Source: an uncultured bacterium (GTDB lineage: Bacteria; Myxococcota_A; Polyangia; Polyangiales; Houyiibacteriaceae). Taken from it: a DNA stretch of 64,000 bases. The translations under genes were made by a program, and so were the position numbers. Below, piece after piece: positions 19,252 through 29,178 of this stretch; position 1 is the first letter of the stretch; the number at the start of each line of letters is the position of its first letter. The stretch lies in NCBI GenBank assembly GCA_938024995.1, contig CALJDU010000006.1, forward strand, positions 209,052 to 273,051, read 5' to 3'. Under the pieces are notes generated by a model. It saw only the letters and a list, made by a program, of their open reading frames with translations. It made no database searches and was not told where the DNA came from.

Positions 19252-19985
19252 ACGCCGATGAAGAGGCGGTGACCGAAGTTCCGCTCAAGACGCGACTGGA
19301 AGATCTTTGTGGCTGCCGACTCGATGTCGTACTCGACGCGATGAAACTCGAACCGTCGCTCGTCGGTATCGAAGACCGTGAAGCTCGCGCGGTTGTCGTA
19401 GTCGCGCGGCTGACCCACGGAGCCGACGCTTACGATGTACTTCTTGCCTTCTTCGAGTGTGAAGTCGCCGGAGGGCAGCTCGTCTACATCGTCTTCGCTC
19501 AACTCGAAGACCTTGCAGAGATGCGAGTGACCAATGAGCGTGATGTCGCCAAGCTCGTCCCACATCGCGAGGCACTCGCGCGCCTGCTCGGGCGCGAAGA
19601 TGTACTCGAACTCCTGAAGGCGAAGGGGGGAGCCATGACAGAGGTGAAGCCCGATGTCGTTGAGCTCGTGCTTGTAGGGCAGACCCTTGAGCCACTCGAT
19701 GTTGGCCTGCGAGAGGGTCGAGGCGTGAAGGTCGAGCGCCTGACGTGCCGCCTCGTAGTAGTACGAGTAGTCCATCCGGCCCGCGACCGCTGCGTCGTGG
19801 TTGCCGAGGATGGTCGCCTCGGTGACCTCGCGAACGATGTCCGCGCACTCGTTGGGGCTCGCGCCGTAACCGACGACGTCGCCGAGACAGTAGAACGCAT
19901 CTACTGACACCGACTTGTACGCCTCCATCACAGCCGAAAGGGCTTCGATGTTGGCGTGGACATCACTGAAAATTCCGAGCCGCAT
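19248..19985 (-). CDS. YfcE/MJ0936-type metallophosphoesterase
   Basis: A 245-residue calcineurin-like phosphoesterase. Metal ligands are all visible: Asp8 and His10 (SDVHAN), Asp36 (GDVVGYG), Asn62-His63 (GNHD), His117 (LCHGSP), and His153/His155 (GHSH). GSVGQPRD is the family's typical C-terminal block. These enzymes hydrolyse small phosphodiesters in the cytoplasm; the natural substrate is unknown. No signal peptide. It is transcribed toward the tandem repeat array that reaches its stop codon. Upstream lies a short spacer with one DnaA-box match. Confidence 0.93.
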   Translation of the reverse strand: MRLGIFSDVHANIEALSAVMEAYKSVSVDAFYCLGDVVGYGASPNECADIVREVTEATILGNHDAAVAGRMDYSYYYEAARQALDLHASTLSQANIEWLKGLPYKHELNDIGLHLCHGSPLRLQEFEYIFAPEQARECLAMWDELGDITLIGHSHLCKVFELSEDDVDELPSGDFTLEEGKKYIVSVGSVGQPRDYDNRASFTVFDTDERRFEFHRVEYDIESAATKIFQSRLERNFGHRLFIGV

Positions 19986-20029
19986 CGCCAGTGAGAACCT
20001 ACGGGGGGAGCGGCTGGTTGTCTACCACT

Positions 20030-20038
20030 TGTGGATAA
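20030..20038 (-). promoter_or_regulatory. single perfect DnaA-box match
   Basis: The minus strand reads TTATCCACA at 20038-20030, the consensus DnaA box, in the spacer upstream of the phosphoesterase. Only one copy is present, so this may be chance or a DnaA-regulated promoter rather than an origin. Confidence 0.35.
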
Positions 20039-20071
20039 GCGGATGAAAATTCCGCCCTTCGGTTTACGCGA

Positions 20072-22789
20072 TCAACGATCAGTGGTGTTGACGGTCTGCG
20101 CGCTCACAAAGCGTCGCGCGAAGTCGAACGTTTGTGACGCTTCATCCGCGTCACGCTCACTCATCACAACTTCGACGTGGCGCTTTGAAGCCTCTTGTTG
20201 CGAGAACGCCGAGGTCGCGACCCGCGCGACATGAGTGTTCCCGTCGCGCTGCATCTTCTCGATCGGCTCAACAAAACCAGCGATCATGAGATGCGCGAGC
20301 GTGTACGCAAAGCGGCTTTCGTCGGTGTTTGGCGACTTGAGCGCCCGCGCGATGGGTCGGAGCGCACCTGAGCCAAAGCGCGCGAGATTTCTCGCAACAT
20401 CTTCCCAAAGATCGGTCGTCTCTGACTGAAGAAGCTGCACCAGTGGCGTGATCGCGCGGCGCAGCGTGAGCTCGCCGAGCGCCAAGACCGCGGTGTGGCG
20501 GACGTAAGCCTTTCGGGCGGAGAGCATGTCGATGAGGGCGTCTCCCGCAGGCTCGCCCACCTCGATCACGCCGGCGATCACCTCGAGCAGCGCCTCTTCC
20601 TCAAGAGTTCGGGCGGCGCGTAAGGCGGCTGAGATCCCCTCCGGGGTCGCGCCCTTGATCAACGCGAGCGCGATCGCCTTCTTCTTCGACGGATGCGTCA
20701 GGAGCGTCAGCTGCTCCTCGGCGGAGAGCGCGTCGTGATCGATCTCGTCTTTGGCTTCCTCGTTGACCGCGTTCCACGCCAAGAGGTGCAGCTTCGTTGG
20801 CAGGACCACTTCGTGTTGGGTCGCGAGCTTGAGCAAGGAGGACCAGTTGCGCTTGATCTGCTTGGCGGTGAGCGGCTCGTGGTCGGCATCGCGAAACGCC
20901 TCAAAGAGGCTCGTGATCACTTCGTCACTGCTCTCGGCGTTCTCCGGAAGGATCCGCGGAAGGAGCGCCTCGCCGATCGCGATCCCGTGGTCCTTGGCGA
21001 GCGAGAGCGTGCTGGTGATGACCGCGTCGACCTCGGTCTTCGGAATGCTCAACGCGAAGAGCGCGAGGTCCAGCTTCGCGGGGACCCAGCGATCCAGTTC
21101 TTCCACACGTGTCATGACGTCGGCGATGGTCGCGTCGTCACCGATCGGGGCGAAGGGGTGCTTGTTGATCCGCACGGGCGGCGGCGCGGCGAGCGCTCGC
21201 TCCATCGCGGTCGCTGCGTCGATCCCGGTCGGCGCCTGACGCTTCGCGCGCTCAATGATGAGGTTGAGGTTCTCTTTGCGCGGGACGTCTTCGATGGTGA
21301 ACTCACGCAAGAACTGACCGCTGGCGCCGAAGAGCCCAACGCGGACCGTGAAGTGGCGCTTCAGTGAGTTCAGCACGCGGAGGTCGAGGGCGGTCTTCGG
21401 ATCGAGCGCGGCGCGGCGAACGTAGGGGCGACCCTCGGTGCTCCGGTCCACCAAAGCGAGAAGCGCGACCGGGTGACTCGAGACCGCGAGGTACTGAACG
21501 AGAAGCTCGACGCCGTCGGTGAAGACGTCTTCGCGGTCTTCTCCGGTGCGCGCGAAGAGCCACACATGCCCGTCGATCAACGAGGCGGCCATCTCCATGT
21601 GGGAGTCGCGCAGGAAGTGCGCGGGCGGCGGAACGGGAGCCCCAGCGTTGGGGCGACGCACGCGGTCGGTGCTCGGGAGGATCATGTCGACCGAGACGAC
21701 CTGCGTCGGTTCTTCGCGCGGCTCGTCGTCGCGTGCTTCCTCAATCGCGTCCGCAGGGACATCCTCGAAGTCTTCCGCGTCGGCGTCTTCGAATTCGGCG
21801 TCGACGTCGTCACTCGGCTCTTCGAGCGCGGCCGCGGCCTCTTCGTCTGGCAATTCTTCAAGGTCGTCCGGCAGCTCTTCCAGTTCGGTGTCCGCGACGA
21901 CCGAGGCGAGGGGAACGTGATCCACCGAGTCCAGCATGCTCAGCTCTTCGTCGTGAACGACCTCGGCCGAGGGGGGAGATACCTGAGGGAGCGGGAGCGT
22001 CGCGCTGAGGCTTGGGATCATGCCCGGAGACGACGCCACGCGGGTCTCCATGTTGCGCTCGCGTTCACGCATCGACAGCTCTCGGGTCTCGATCAAGCGC
22101 TCCCGCTCGAAGAGCGCCGCCCGTTCGGCCTCGAGCCGCTCGGAGAGCGCGCGCGCATCGTCTTCTTGGCTCAAGAGGGTCTGCGCGCGGGCCTTGATCC
22201 GAGCCTCGCGCTCGACAAGATCACGTTCGCGTCCGGCCAAAGCTTCGCTGGTGAGATTCGGGTCGCTCTTCTCGTCGAGGTAGCGCTTGAGCTCTTCGAA
22301 GCCGACCACGAGCCGCGCAGGCGCGACGTAGGCCGGCACGGGGTGCGCGGCGTCTTCTGCGATTCGCGTCAGCAACGCGGCGCGCTCGGTCAGCGCGCGG
22401 TGCCGGAGCGCCTTTGGCACGACGAGCGCAAACTTGAACGCGGCCGCGTCGTGAAAGACGAACGGAACCGCGAGCTCCTCACCGCCTTCAAAGCGATGCA
22501 GCCCGCCCGCGAGCGCTGGAGACCGCAGCTCGGGATCGCTGGTGACGTTCACCGCCACGTGGATCGCGATGGAGCGGATGTCTCCGCTCGGGACCGGGAT
22601 CAGGACAGGCTCGGTACGGGTCTGTCCCGCGGCCCCGAGGTAAGGAAAGTTGGAAAGCGACTTCGACACCGCCGATCGGTACCACACCCGTAGGGCGGAT
22701 CCAGTCGCCTCGTGTCGTTCTTGTCGATGGTGTCCGAAATTATCGAGAGCGGTCGTCGGCGCGGTTACCTCAACAGGACGAACGTCCAT
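20072..22789 (-). CDS. coiled-coil and HEAT-repeat cytoplasmic protein
   Basis: A 905-residue soluble protein of unknown function. Order: a beta-rich N-terminal region (about 1-165); a charged coiled coil rich in Glu/Arg (about 170-260, AGRERDLVEREARIKARAQ); an acidic disordered stretch (about 280-375); a globular middle (about 395-700); and HEAT-like helical repeats near the C-terminus (about 715-850, e.g. KAYVRHTAVLALGELTLRRAITPLVQLL). The make-up suggests a scaffold. Myxococcota carry many such proteins near kinases, but no partner is named here. The start is uncertain; a GTG about 34 codons in is possible. Confidence 0.82.
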   Translation of the reverse strand: MDVRPVEVTAPTTALDNFGHHRQERHEATGSALRVWYRSAVSKSLSNFPYLGAAGQTRTEPVLIPVPSGDIRSIAIHVAVNVTSDPELRSPALAGGLHRFEGGEELAVPFVFHDAAAFKFALVVPKALRHRALTERAALLTRIAEDAAHPVPAYVAPARLVVGFEELKRYLDEKSDPNLTSEALAGRERDLVEREARIKARAQTLLSQEDDARALSERLEAERAALFERERLIETRELSMRERERNMETRVASSPGMIPSLSATLPLPQVSPPSAEVVHDEELSMLDSVDHVPLASVVADTELEELPDDLEELPDEEAAAALEEPSDDVDAEFEDADAEDFEDVPADAIEEARDDEPREEPTQVVSVDMILPSTDRVRRPNAGAPVPPPAHFLRDSHMEMAASLIDGHVWLFARTGEDREDVFTDGVELLVQYLAVSSHPVALLALVDRSTEGRPYVRRAALDPKTALDLRVLNSLKRHFTVRVGLFGASGQFLREFTIEDVPRKENLNLIIERAKRQAPTGIDAATAMERALAAPPPVRINKHPFAPIGDDATIADVMTRVEELDRWVPAKLDLALFALSIPKTEVDAVITSTLSLAKDHGIAIGEALLPRILPENAESSDEVITSLFEAFRDADHEPLTAKQIKRNWSSLLKLATQHEVVLPTKLHLLAWNAVNEEAKDEIDHDALSAEEQLTLLTHPSKKKAIALALIKGATPEGISAALRAARTLEEEALLEVIAGVIEVGEPAGDALIDMLSARKAYVRHTAVLALGELTLRRAITPLVQLLQSETTDLWEDVARNLARFGSGALRPIARALKSPNTDESRFAYTLAHLMIAGFVEPIEKMQRDGNTHVARVATSAFSQQEASKRHVEVVMSERDADEASQTFDFARRFVSAQTVNTTDR

Positions 22790-22942
22790 TGGGTGATGGG
22801 GATGCGCCTTCGCTCAAAGGGTAAAGCCCGCCCAAGAACGCAGCCTACCGGCCGAACCGATTGGACAGTGGTCTGACACCTCTTCGCATCGTCCCAGAGG
22901 GTCAGCGTCGTTATTCAGCTCTCAACAACGAAGGAGGTCGTG

Positions 22943-24979
22943 TTGGACAAGTTGCGACGAAGCTGTGTGTTGATTGGTTTGGTGACGGTGATGATCGCCG
23001 GAGGCTGTGGGGATGACGACGACGGAGGTACCGATAGCGGTACCGACAGCGGCGGGATGGATGGCGGAGGGACCGACGGTGGCGGGACCGATGGCGGTAC
23101 TGACGGCGGTACCGACGGCGGCGGAGGAATCGACACCGGTGACTTCGTCGACCACCCGATCGTCATCTTGGAAGGCGCGGAAGAGATCGCGGCCGGCGCG
23201 ACCACCGCGCCGCTCGAGCAGAGCGCGATCCCGCCCTACAGCATGGGCATCCAGGACTTCACGATCCGCAACCGGGGCGCCGCCGCGGTCACGATTGACT
23301 CCATCACGATCACCGGCATCGCGCCGAGTGAAGACTACGAGTGGAACATCAACCGCCCCGGCACCTCGACGCGCGATGTGTTGGTCGTGAGCGGCGAGAC
23401 GATCGCGCCGGACGGCGGCTTCACGTTCGGTACGTTCTTCTTCCCGATCGCGTCGGGGCCTCGCTCTGCACGGGTGACGGTGACGTATGACGGCGGCGTC
23501 GAGTACGCCTTCCGGCTCGACGGCCGCGGTCGTGACAACGCGACGCTCAGCCCGGTCGTGACGACTGAGATGGACCGGCTCTACAGCAAGCGCCCGGTCA
23601 CCTCGCTGGTCGGCGGCATGGTCGCGGATGACGCGGGCAACATGATCGTCTCGCAGAACGTCAACGAGTGGAGCGACACGTTCTCCGAGAACATCTCGCT
23701 CTTCCGCGTCAACAACGACGGTTCGCTCGCGTGGGCCAAGGAGTGGTCCGAAGAGTTCGAGCAGCTCCAGCCCGATCCCGGCCAGAACGCGGAGTCTGGC
23801 GGCGGTGCCGACTCGATCGTGATGTCGCCCGAGGGGCACACCTACTTCGTCGGCCGGCGCTCTCAGGAGCGCTTCAACAGCACCTTCCAAGCGCTCGTCG
23901 CGCGGGTCGACTCGGCGACAGGCGACATGGTTTGGGCGAGCGGTATCACCAAGAGCGCGGACGCGATCCCGCCGCGCGCGACGGACTCTCTTCAGGCCTA
24001 CGCGGTCGACGCCAGCCTCCCGCTTCGTGTCGTCGTGACCGGTCAGGTCGCGGACAATGACGGCGTGCTCCTCGCCGCAGTCGGTAAGAACGAGGGTGAA
24101 GACCTCTGGGCCTTCGCGCTCAACATCGTCCCCGGTACCGTCGATCGTGGGTTCGCGATCGTGACCGACGGGGACAACAACACTTTCATCGGCGGGAGCT
24201 CTGGGAGCGTCGGCTTCTTGATGAAGGTGACCGGCCTCGAGGTGGATGACCCGAACGTTGAGTGGACCCGTTTCATCAACATCGGCTTCGGGAGCTGGAT
24301 TAACTCGCTCGCGGTCGACGGCGAAGGCGGCGTGTACGCCACGCTCGATGTGCGCGGGCTCCCGACCCAGTTCGCGGTCGGTCGTTTCGCCGCAGACGGC
24401 TCGACGATGTGGGCCAAGGTTTGGGATGGCGCCAACGACGGCGACAACAACAACGTCTACGTTGTCCGGAACATCGGCGACAGCGTCTACGTCGGCGGGC
24501 GCATCGCGCTTCAGCCGTTCGACACGCAGATGGGCGAGGGCTTCTTGCTCAACCTGAGCCCGATGGGCGACTACAACTGGGCCTCGTTCTACTACACCGG
24601 TAAGGGCACCGAAGAGGTGAACGAGCACCGCGTGAAGGGGATCGCCGCGCGTGGTGATGGCGTCTCCGTGCTCTCCGCTGCGTTCGCCGGATCGAACAAC
24701 GGAAACCACTACCGCGGGCGCTGGTACCAAGCCAACGACGACGTCCTGACGCTCCCCGGAGGTGACGGATCGATGCGGCATGGGGACTTCGAGTTCTCCA
24801 ACACCCTGACCGATTCGCCCACGCTGACCGGGCTCCGCGACCATCGCGTTCACCCGATCGACACCACGACGATCTGGCAGGACGCGCCGACCGACGCGGT
24901 CCTCGACGATCCGGCGGAGCGCGAGGGCAACAACGGCCGCGGTTACGCGTTCGTCGAGCACCTGGCGATCACGCCCTGA
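22943..24979 (+). CDS. propeller-type surface lipoprotein with Gly/Asp/Thr linker
   Basis: A 678-residue lipoprotein. The signal ends in the lipobox AGGC (Cys 22). A long low-complexity stretch of G, D, T and S (about 24-65) follows. Next is an Ig/ASH-like beta segment (NRGAAAVTIDSITITGIA), then repeated beta-propeller-like blades (W-x-K-x-W or V-W-A-x-G, G-x-x-x-x-V-x-G) to the C-terminus. Such proteins are usually exposed on the cell surface. The TTG at 22943 is preferred over the GTG at 22940 because AAGGAGG ends at 22937, giving five bases of spacing. A strong terminator follows. Confidence 0.87.
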   Translation: MDKLRRSCVLIGLVTVMIAGGCGDDDDGGTDSGTDSGGMDGGGTDGGGTDGGTDGGTDGGGGIDTGDFVDHPIVILEGAEEIAAGATTAPLEQSAIPPYSMGIQDFTIRNRGAAAVTIDSITITGIAPSEDYEWNINRPGTSTRDVLVVSGETIAPDGGFTFGTFFFPIASGPRSARVTVTYDGGVEYAFRLDGRGRDNATLSPVVTTEMDRLYSKRPVTSLVGGMVADDAGNMIVSQNVNEWSDTFSENISLFRVNNDGSLAWAKEWSEEFEQLQPDPGQNAESGGGADSIVMSPEGHTYFVGRRSQERFNSTFQALVARVDSATGDMVWASGITKSADAIPPRATDSLQAYAVDASLPLRVVVTGQVADNDGVLLAAVGKNEGEDLWAFALNIVPGTVDRGFAIVTDGDNNTFIGGSSGSVGFLMKVTGLEVDDPNVEWTRFINIGFGSWINSLAVDGEGGVYATLDVRGLPTQFAVGRFAADGSTMWAKVWDGANDGDNNNVYVVRNIGDSVYVGGRIALQPFDTQMGEGFLLNLSPMGDYNWASFYYTGKGTEEVNEHRVKGIAARGDGVSVLSAAFAGSNNGNHYRGRWYQANDDVLTLPGGDGSMRHGDFEFSNTLTDSPTLTGLRDHRVHPIDTTTIWQDAPTDAVLDDPAEREGNNGRGYAFVEHLAITP

Positions 24980-25000
24980 GCGCGTGAACCACAGAAGAAG

Positions 25001-25031
25001 AAGGCGGGCTTTGGGCTCGCCTTTCTCTTTT
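25001..25031 (+). terminator. hairpin terminator after propeller lipoprotein
   Basis: AAGGCG pairs with CGCCTT, with inner GC/GC pairs and a short loop, 21 bases after the stop codon. TCTCTTTT follows. It separates this gene from the next transcription unit. Confidence 0.75.
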
Positions 25032-25097
25032 GGGGGACTCCTTCTCTCGTCCAGGGAACTTTACGTGCCGGATCGCGCTCCGTATTCTCCCGCGCGC

Positions 25098-25736
25098 ATG
25101 GAAGACGAAAACGGCAGCGACAACGTGCTCGTCGACGAGGTCGCGCTGAGCGACGCTCCAGAGGTCGTTCGGGATCTGGCCGCCGCGTGCGTCACGGCGG
25201 TCGAGCGCGCGGTCGGAGTCGCCCTCGACTACACGCAAGACACGCTCCCGATCCTCGACCACTACTTCCGCACCATGGAGGTCGGCGAAGGCGAGGACGA
25301 CGAGGTGCTCTCGTTGATGGCGCCGATCTGCGGCGCGTACTTCGGCGAGGTCGTGCGACGTGACCTCGGGATGGAGTGGCACGTCCCGAGCGATGAGTAC
25401 CTCGGCTGGCGCCTTGAGCATCGAGGATGCTTCTTGTGGTTCAACCCGATCGGCGCCGCCATCGAGGGGCTCGTGAACGGAGAAGCGGCGGGCTGGAACG
25501 GCCACCTTCATATGCTCGACCGCGACAAAGAAACCGTGCGCGGCGCGCTGGACGGGCTTGGAGACGTTCGCGCGGAGGACTACTTCCGCTTGGCCGTGCG
25601 CTACGAGGTGCTGCAGACGGCGATCGAGAGCATGATGCGGGCCGCGCCTCGCGACAAGCCCAGCGCTTTCGCGAGCGATGTCTACGCCGCCACGATCGCG
25701 ACCGAAGCGGCGCGCGAAGGCGCGACGGAAGCCTGA
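25098..25736 (+). CDS. uncharacterised acidic soluble protein
   Basis: A 212-residue acidic, mostly helical protein with no signal or membrane segment. Recognisable landmarks are EVLSLMAPICGAYFGEVVRR (about 75-95) and a Trp/Tyr-rich middle (HVPSDEYLGWRLEHRGCFLWFNP). I do not recognise a family. It is followed after 25 bp by the bestrophin-like gene, so it may be part of that membrane protein's unit. An in-frame extension to 24984 is rejected because it would cross the terminator and is Arg/Pro-rich noise; the ATG at 25098 begins an acidic, structured sequence. Confidence 0.72.
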   Translation: MEDENGSDNVLVDEVALSDAPEVVRDLAAACVTAVERAVGVALDYTQDTLPILDHYFRTMEVGEGEDDEVLSLMAPICGAYFGEVVRRDLGMEWHVPSDEYLGWRLEHRGCFLWFNPIGAAIEGLVNGEAAGWNGHLHMLDRDKETVRGALDGLGDVRAEDYFRLAVRYEVLQTAIESMMRAAPRDKPSAFASDVYAATIATEAAREGATEA

Positions 25737-25761
25737 ACAGAACAAGGAACGAACGAACGCG

Positions 25762-26730
25762 ATGATCGTCTACGAAAACCCATCTTGGATTCGCCTCCTG
25801 CTGATCGTTCGCGGCAGCAGTATTCGCCACACCTGGAAGCGCGTCGTGTTCACCACCGCGCTTGCGTGCGTGGTGACCTACCTGCACGAGTCCAAGGGGA
25901 TGTTCCACGACAACCTCACGATGGCGCCGTTCTCGCTTATCGGCCTGGCGCTCGGCATCTTCCTCGGCTTCCGAAACAACACGAGCTACGACCGATTCTG
26001 GGAAGGACGCAAGCTCTGGGGACGCATCGTCAACACGAGCCGTACGCTGACGCGTCAGCTGCTCACGCTCATCCATTCCCCTGACCGCGGCGCGTCCTAC
26101 ACCAGCACCAAGGCGGACGGAGGCCTCGTCGTCGCGTCCGATTTTCAGCGCCGCATGGTCTACCGCGTCATCGCGTATGTGCACGCCCTCCGTTTGCACC
26201 TCCGCGATCAAGACCGTCTCGAAGAGGTAAAGGAGTTCTTGGAGCCCGGCGACCTCGAGTCGATCCGCGGGGAGCTGAACCGGCCGATCGCGCTTCTTCA
26301 GCAGCTCGGCGACGAGGTCCGGCAGGCCTGGGACCGCGGCGAGATCAACGCCTATCACGTGTCGGTTCTCGAAGCGTCGCTGACCGAGTTCACCAACGTC
26401 CAGGGCGGCTGCGAGCGGATCAAGAGCACGCCGATTCCGTTTAGCTACAACATCCTGTTGCACCGGATCGTCTTCCTCTACTGCGTCGGGCTCCCCTTCG
26501 GGCTGGTCTCCGATGTCACGATCATCACGCCCATCGTCGTCCTCCTCGTGAGCTACGCCTTCTTCGGGCTCGACGCGGTCGGCGATGAGATCGAGAACCC
26601 CTTCGGCGAAGACGACAACGACCTCCCGCTCTCCGCGATCACGCGCATGATCGAGATCAACCTGCGCGAGCGCATCGGCGAGACCGATCTCCCGAAGCTC
26701 CGCAGCGCCGAGAACCACGTCCTGACGTAG
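25762..26730 (+). CDS. bestrophin-like ion channel family protein
   Basis: A 322-residue membrane protein of the bestrophin/UPF0187 family, which forms pentameric anion or cation channels. The signature FRNNTSYDRFWEGRKLWGRIVNTSR is at about 74-98. Hydrophobic segments lie near 25-45, 52-72, 230-250 and 255-275. The C-terminus has the acidic NPFGEDDNDLPL stretch typical of the family. Ion selectivity cannot be told from sequence. It ends 9 bp before the convergent histidine kinase gene. Confidence 0.9.
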   Translation: MIVYENPSWIRLLLIVRGSSIRHTWKRVVFTTALACVVTYLHESKGMFHDNLTMAPFSLIGLALGIFLGFRNNTSYDRFWEGRKLWGRIVNTSRTLTRQLLTLIHSPDRGASYTSTKADGGLVVASDFQRRMVYRVIAYVHALRLHLRDQDRLEEVKEFLEPGDLESIRGELNRPIALLQQLGDEVRQAWDRGEINAYHVSVLEASLTEFTNVQGGCERIKSTPIPFSYNILLHRIVFLYCVGLPFGLVSDVTIITPIVVLLVSYAFFGLDAVGDEIENPFGEDDNDLPLSAITRMIEINLRERIGETDLPKLRSAENHVLT

Positions 26731-26739
26731 GAGCGGCGC

Positions 26740-29178
26740 TCAGTGTGACGCGTGGTCTTCGAAGAAGCGCTCGACCTCTTCGCGAAGCTTCTGCTGACAC
26801 GACTCCATCGCGCGCCTTAGCGCTGGGACCTGGTGCTTGGCCTTGGTGACCTCGCCGCGGCGACCCATCGACTCCAGCGCGTCGGTGAGCGCGCCGACCT
26901 CATCGAGCCCGAACATGGCGCAGGCGTTCTTGAGATTGTGCGACGCGGTCATCAACGTACCGCTGTCATCGCGATCGATCGCCGTGAGGATCGTGTTGAA
27001 GAGCGCGGACGAGGTCGACAGGTGACCCGCGATGATCCGCTCAAACTCTTCGGGGTTTTTGCTGCACAAGATCCGGAGCTGCTGAAGCGGCTCGTCTGCG
27101 CTCGCGGACGCCAAGACGTGAAGCGGCATCGCCTGGCTCTGCGAAGACGCGCGTTCCAGCGCGGCGACCAGCTTCTCGAAACGGACGGGCTTCTCGATGA
27201 AGTCGTTCATCCCTGACTTGAGCGCGGTCTCGCGTTCTTCCTCGGAGACACCCGCGGTCAGCGCAATGATCTGCGGCTGGTGCTTACCGCGTGTTCGAAT
27301 ACGGCGCGTCGCGTCCACGCCCGTCATGACCGGCATCCGGACGTCCATCAAGATGAGATCAAACGCGTGATCCGCGGTGGCCGCGATCGCCTCGAGGCCG
27401 TTCGTGACGACCTCGGGGTGATAGCCGAGCCGGGAGAGCGTGGAGACGATCACCTTGCGGTTCACCTCGTCGTCCTCCGCGACCAGGATCGAGAGCGGGT
27501 GACGCGCCGCGAGCGCACCTCCGCTTGGCTTGGGCGGGGTCGTGTCCGAGAAAATGGAGCGCGCGGCGGCCAAGAACGCCGCCTCCGTGATCGGGTAGAG
27601 CAGGGTCGCTTCCGTTTGACGACGGTGACCGGCCGCGAGCACTTCGGAAGAGCGGGAGGCGCCGATCAAGAAGCAGCGGGCACGGCTCACGCTCTCCACC
27701 GTGTCGCGAATGGCGGACAAGCGAGGGTGCCGCGCCGAGATGAGGAGGAGATCAATGCCGCTCTCCGCGACCTCGAGGGCGGACTGTTCGTTGTCCGCGA
27801 AGAGCACGGTCATCTCCGCGTGGCGAAGGATGCGCCGGATGCGCTCGCGCCCACCGACCTCGGGCTCAACGCAGAGAACGCGCCGATCACGGAGCGTCTC
27901 GGGAGCCGGCTCGGGCGCTGTCGGGTCCATCGTCGCCGGGAGCGAGACCAAGAAGCGGGACCCCACGCCGACCTTTGAGGTCACCGAGATCTTGCCGCCA
28001 AGCGCGGTCGTGATGCGCTGGGTGATCGCGAGGCCGAGACGACGGCGCCCGCTGCGCTCGGGGTCGAAGAGCTCGTGGAGCTCCTCTGGCGTGAAGCCCG
28101 CTCCGGTGTCCTCGACGATCAGTCGGATGCCGTCGCCGTGTCGTGACGCGCTGACGGTGACGCCGCCTTCGGTGGTGCTCTCGATCGCGTTCCCGATGAG
28201 GTGCGAGAGGAGCTGCGCCACGCGCTTCTCATCGGCGCGAATGAAGCGCGGCGCGTCTCCGCCCCAGCTCAGCGCCAAGCCTCTTCGCCACGCCTCGTGC
28301 CCGAACACCCCGAGCGCATCGTCGAGGGTGACGTGGAGATCGAAGGGGGCCGACTCGACGGTGAGCTCATCAATCGTGAGCGCGGTGAACTCATCGACCT
28401 CATTGACGGCCCGCAGGAGCGAGCCGCCGCTCCGCGCGATCGAGGACACGAGCTGCACTTGATCGAGGCCGAGCTCCGTTTCCTCGAGCAGCTCGGTCAT
28501 CCCAAGGACGCTGCCGAGCGGGGTGCGGAGCTCGTGGCTGAGGCTCGAGAGGAACCGCGCCTTTGCGCGCGCCGCTTGGCTGGCTTCACGATGCCGGCGG
28601 CGGTCGCGGTCGCGGTCGCGCAGCAGCGAGGCAGCTTCGGCCTGCGCGCGGCGGGTCCGCTCTCGTTCTTCCTCGACTTCGCGCTGGTGACGTCGCGAGA
28701 GCAAGTGGACGCCGGCGAGACAGAGCGCGAGGCTGCCGAGCTGAACCAAGAGCGCTTGCGCACCGCTCGGGAGGTGCTCGGGAATGGTCTGCCCAAAGGC
28801 TTCGCTGAAGTGCACCGCGACGACGCCGAGGAGCGCGATGATTCCGAGACGGGTCGCGCGCGCGGTTCCGCCAAGGTAAGCGCCGAGGAGCGGGAAGCTG
28901 ATCAAGAGCCACGGCGCGAGCGCGCGTGACTGACCCGACAAGAGCGACGCCATCACGATGCCCGCGATGGATCCAAGCGTCACGATGTGCGCGACGAGCT
29001 TGGGTGTCTTCACGCGTTCCGCCGCGTGCCACCCGGCGATACAGACGATCGCGAGGATCGCGTCCAAGAGCACGGTCCGCACGTGACCCATGACGAGGTG
29101 CTGCAACCCGAAGATCAGCCACACGACCGCCAGGAGAAGGGCGACCCGCTCTACCCGAGCGCGGTATCCGATCCGCAT
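26740..29178 (-). CDS. hybrid sensor histidine kinase with pseudo-receiver, receiver and Hpt
   Basis: An 812-residue membrane histidine kinase. Order: about six transmembrane helices (1-165); a coiled coil; DHp with SSLSHELRTPL (His about 215); ATPase with N-box NAIESTT, DTGAGF and a G-rich GRRRLGLAI; a degenerate receiver (about 432-550) whose phospho-Asp position reads LLLISARHP, so it cannot accept phosphate the normal way; an intact receiver (about 560-680, MDVRMPVMTG, Asp about 611); and Hpt (ASHNLKNACAMFG, His about 746). It is a full phosphorelay in one chain. No cognate response regulator gene is adjacent, so the output regulator lies elsewhere. Confidence 0.94.
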   Translation of the reverse strand: MRIGYRARVERVALLLAVVWLIFGLQHLVMGHVRTVLLDAILAIVCIAGWHAAERVKTPKLVAHIVTLGSIAGIVMASLLSGQSRALAPWLLISFPLLGAYLGGTARATRLGIIALLGVVAVHFSEAFGQTIPEHLPSGAQALLVQLGSLALCLAGVHLLSRRHQREVEEERERTRRAQAEAASLLRDRDRDRRRHREASQAARAKARFLSSLSHELRTPLGSVLGMTELLEETELGLDQVQLVSSIARSGGSLLRAVNEVDEFTALTIDELTVESAPFDLHVTLDDALGVFGHEAWRRGLALSWGGDAPRFIRADEKRVAQLLSHLIGNAIESTTEGGVTVSASRHGDGIRLIVEDTGAGFTPEELHELFDPERSGRRRLGLAITQRITTALGGKISVTSKVGVGSRFLVSLPATMDPTAPEPAPETLRDRRVLCVEPEVGGRERIRRILRHAEMTVLFADNEQSALEVAESGIDLLLISARHPRLSAIRDTVESVSRARCFLIGASRSSEVLAAGHRRQTEATLLYPITEAAFLAAARSIFSDTTPPKPSGGALAARHPLSILVAEDDEVNRKVIVSTLSRLGYHPEVVTNGLEAIAATADHAFDLILMDVRMPVMTGVDATRRIRTRGKHQPQIIALTAGVSEEERETALKSGMNDFIEKPVRFEKLVAALERASSQSQAMPLHVLASASADEPLQQLRILCSKNPEEFERIIAGHLSTSSALFNTILTAIDRDDSGTLMTASHNLKNACAMFGLDEVGALTDALESMGRRGEVTKAKHQVPALRRAMESCQQKLREEVERFFEDHASH

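Noticed and set aside
20030..20038. Replication origin near gyrB
   Set aside because: A single DnaA box and one near-match 20 kb away do not make an origin; no cluster of boxes, no AT-rich unwinding region, no dnaA or dnaN here.
22922..24961. 679-codon minus-strand frame opposite the propeller lipoprotein
   Set aside because: It mirrors the lipoprotein gene almost end to end, lacks a signal or domain and is rich in Arg/Val/Asp, as expected from the antisense of a GC-biased gene. The opposite strand has a lipobox, a ribosome-binding site and a terminator.
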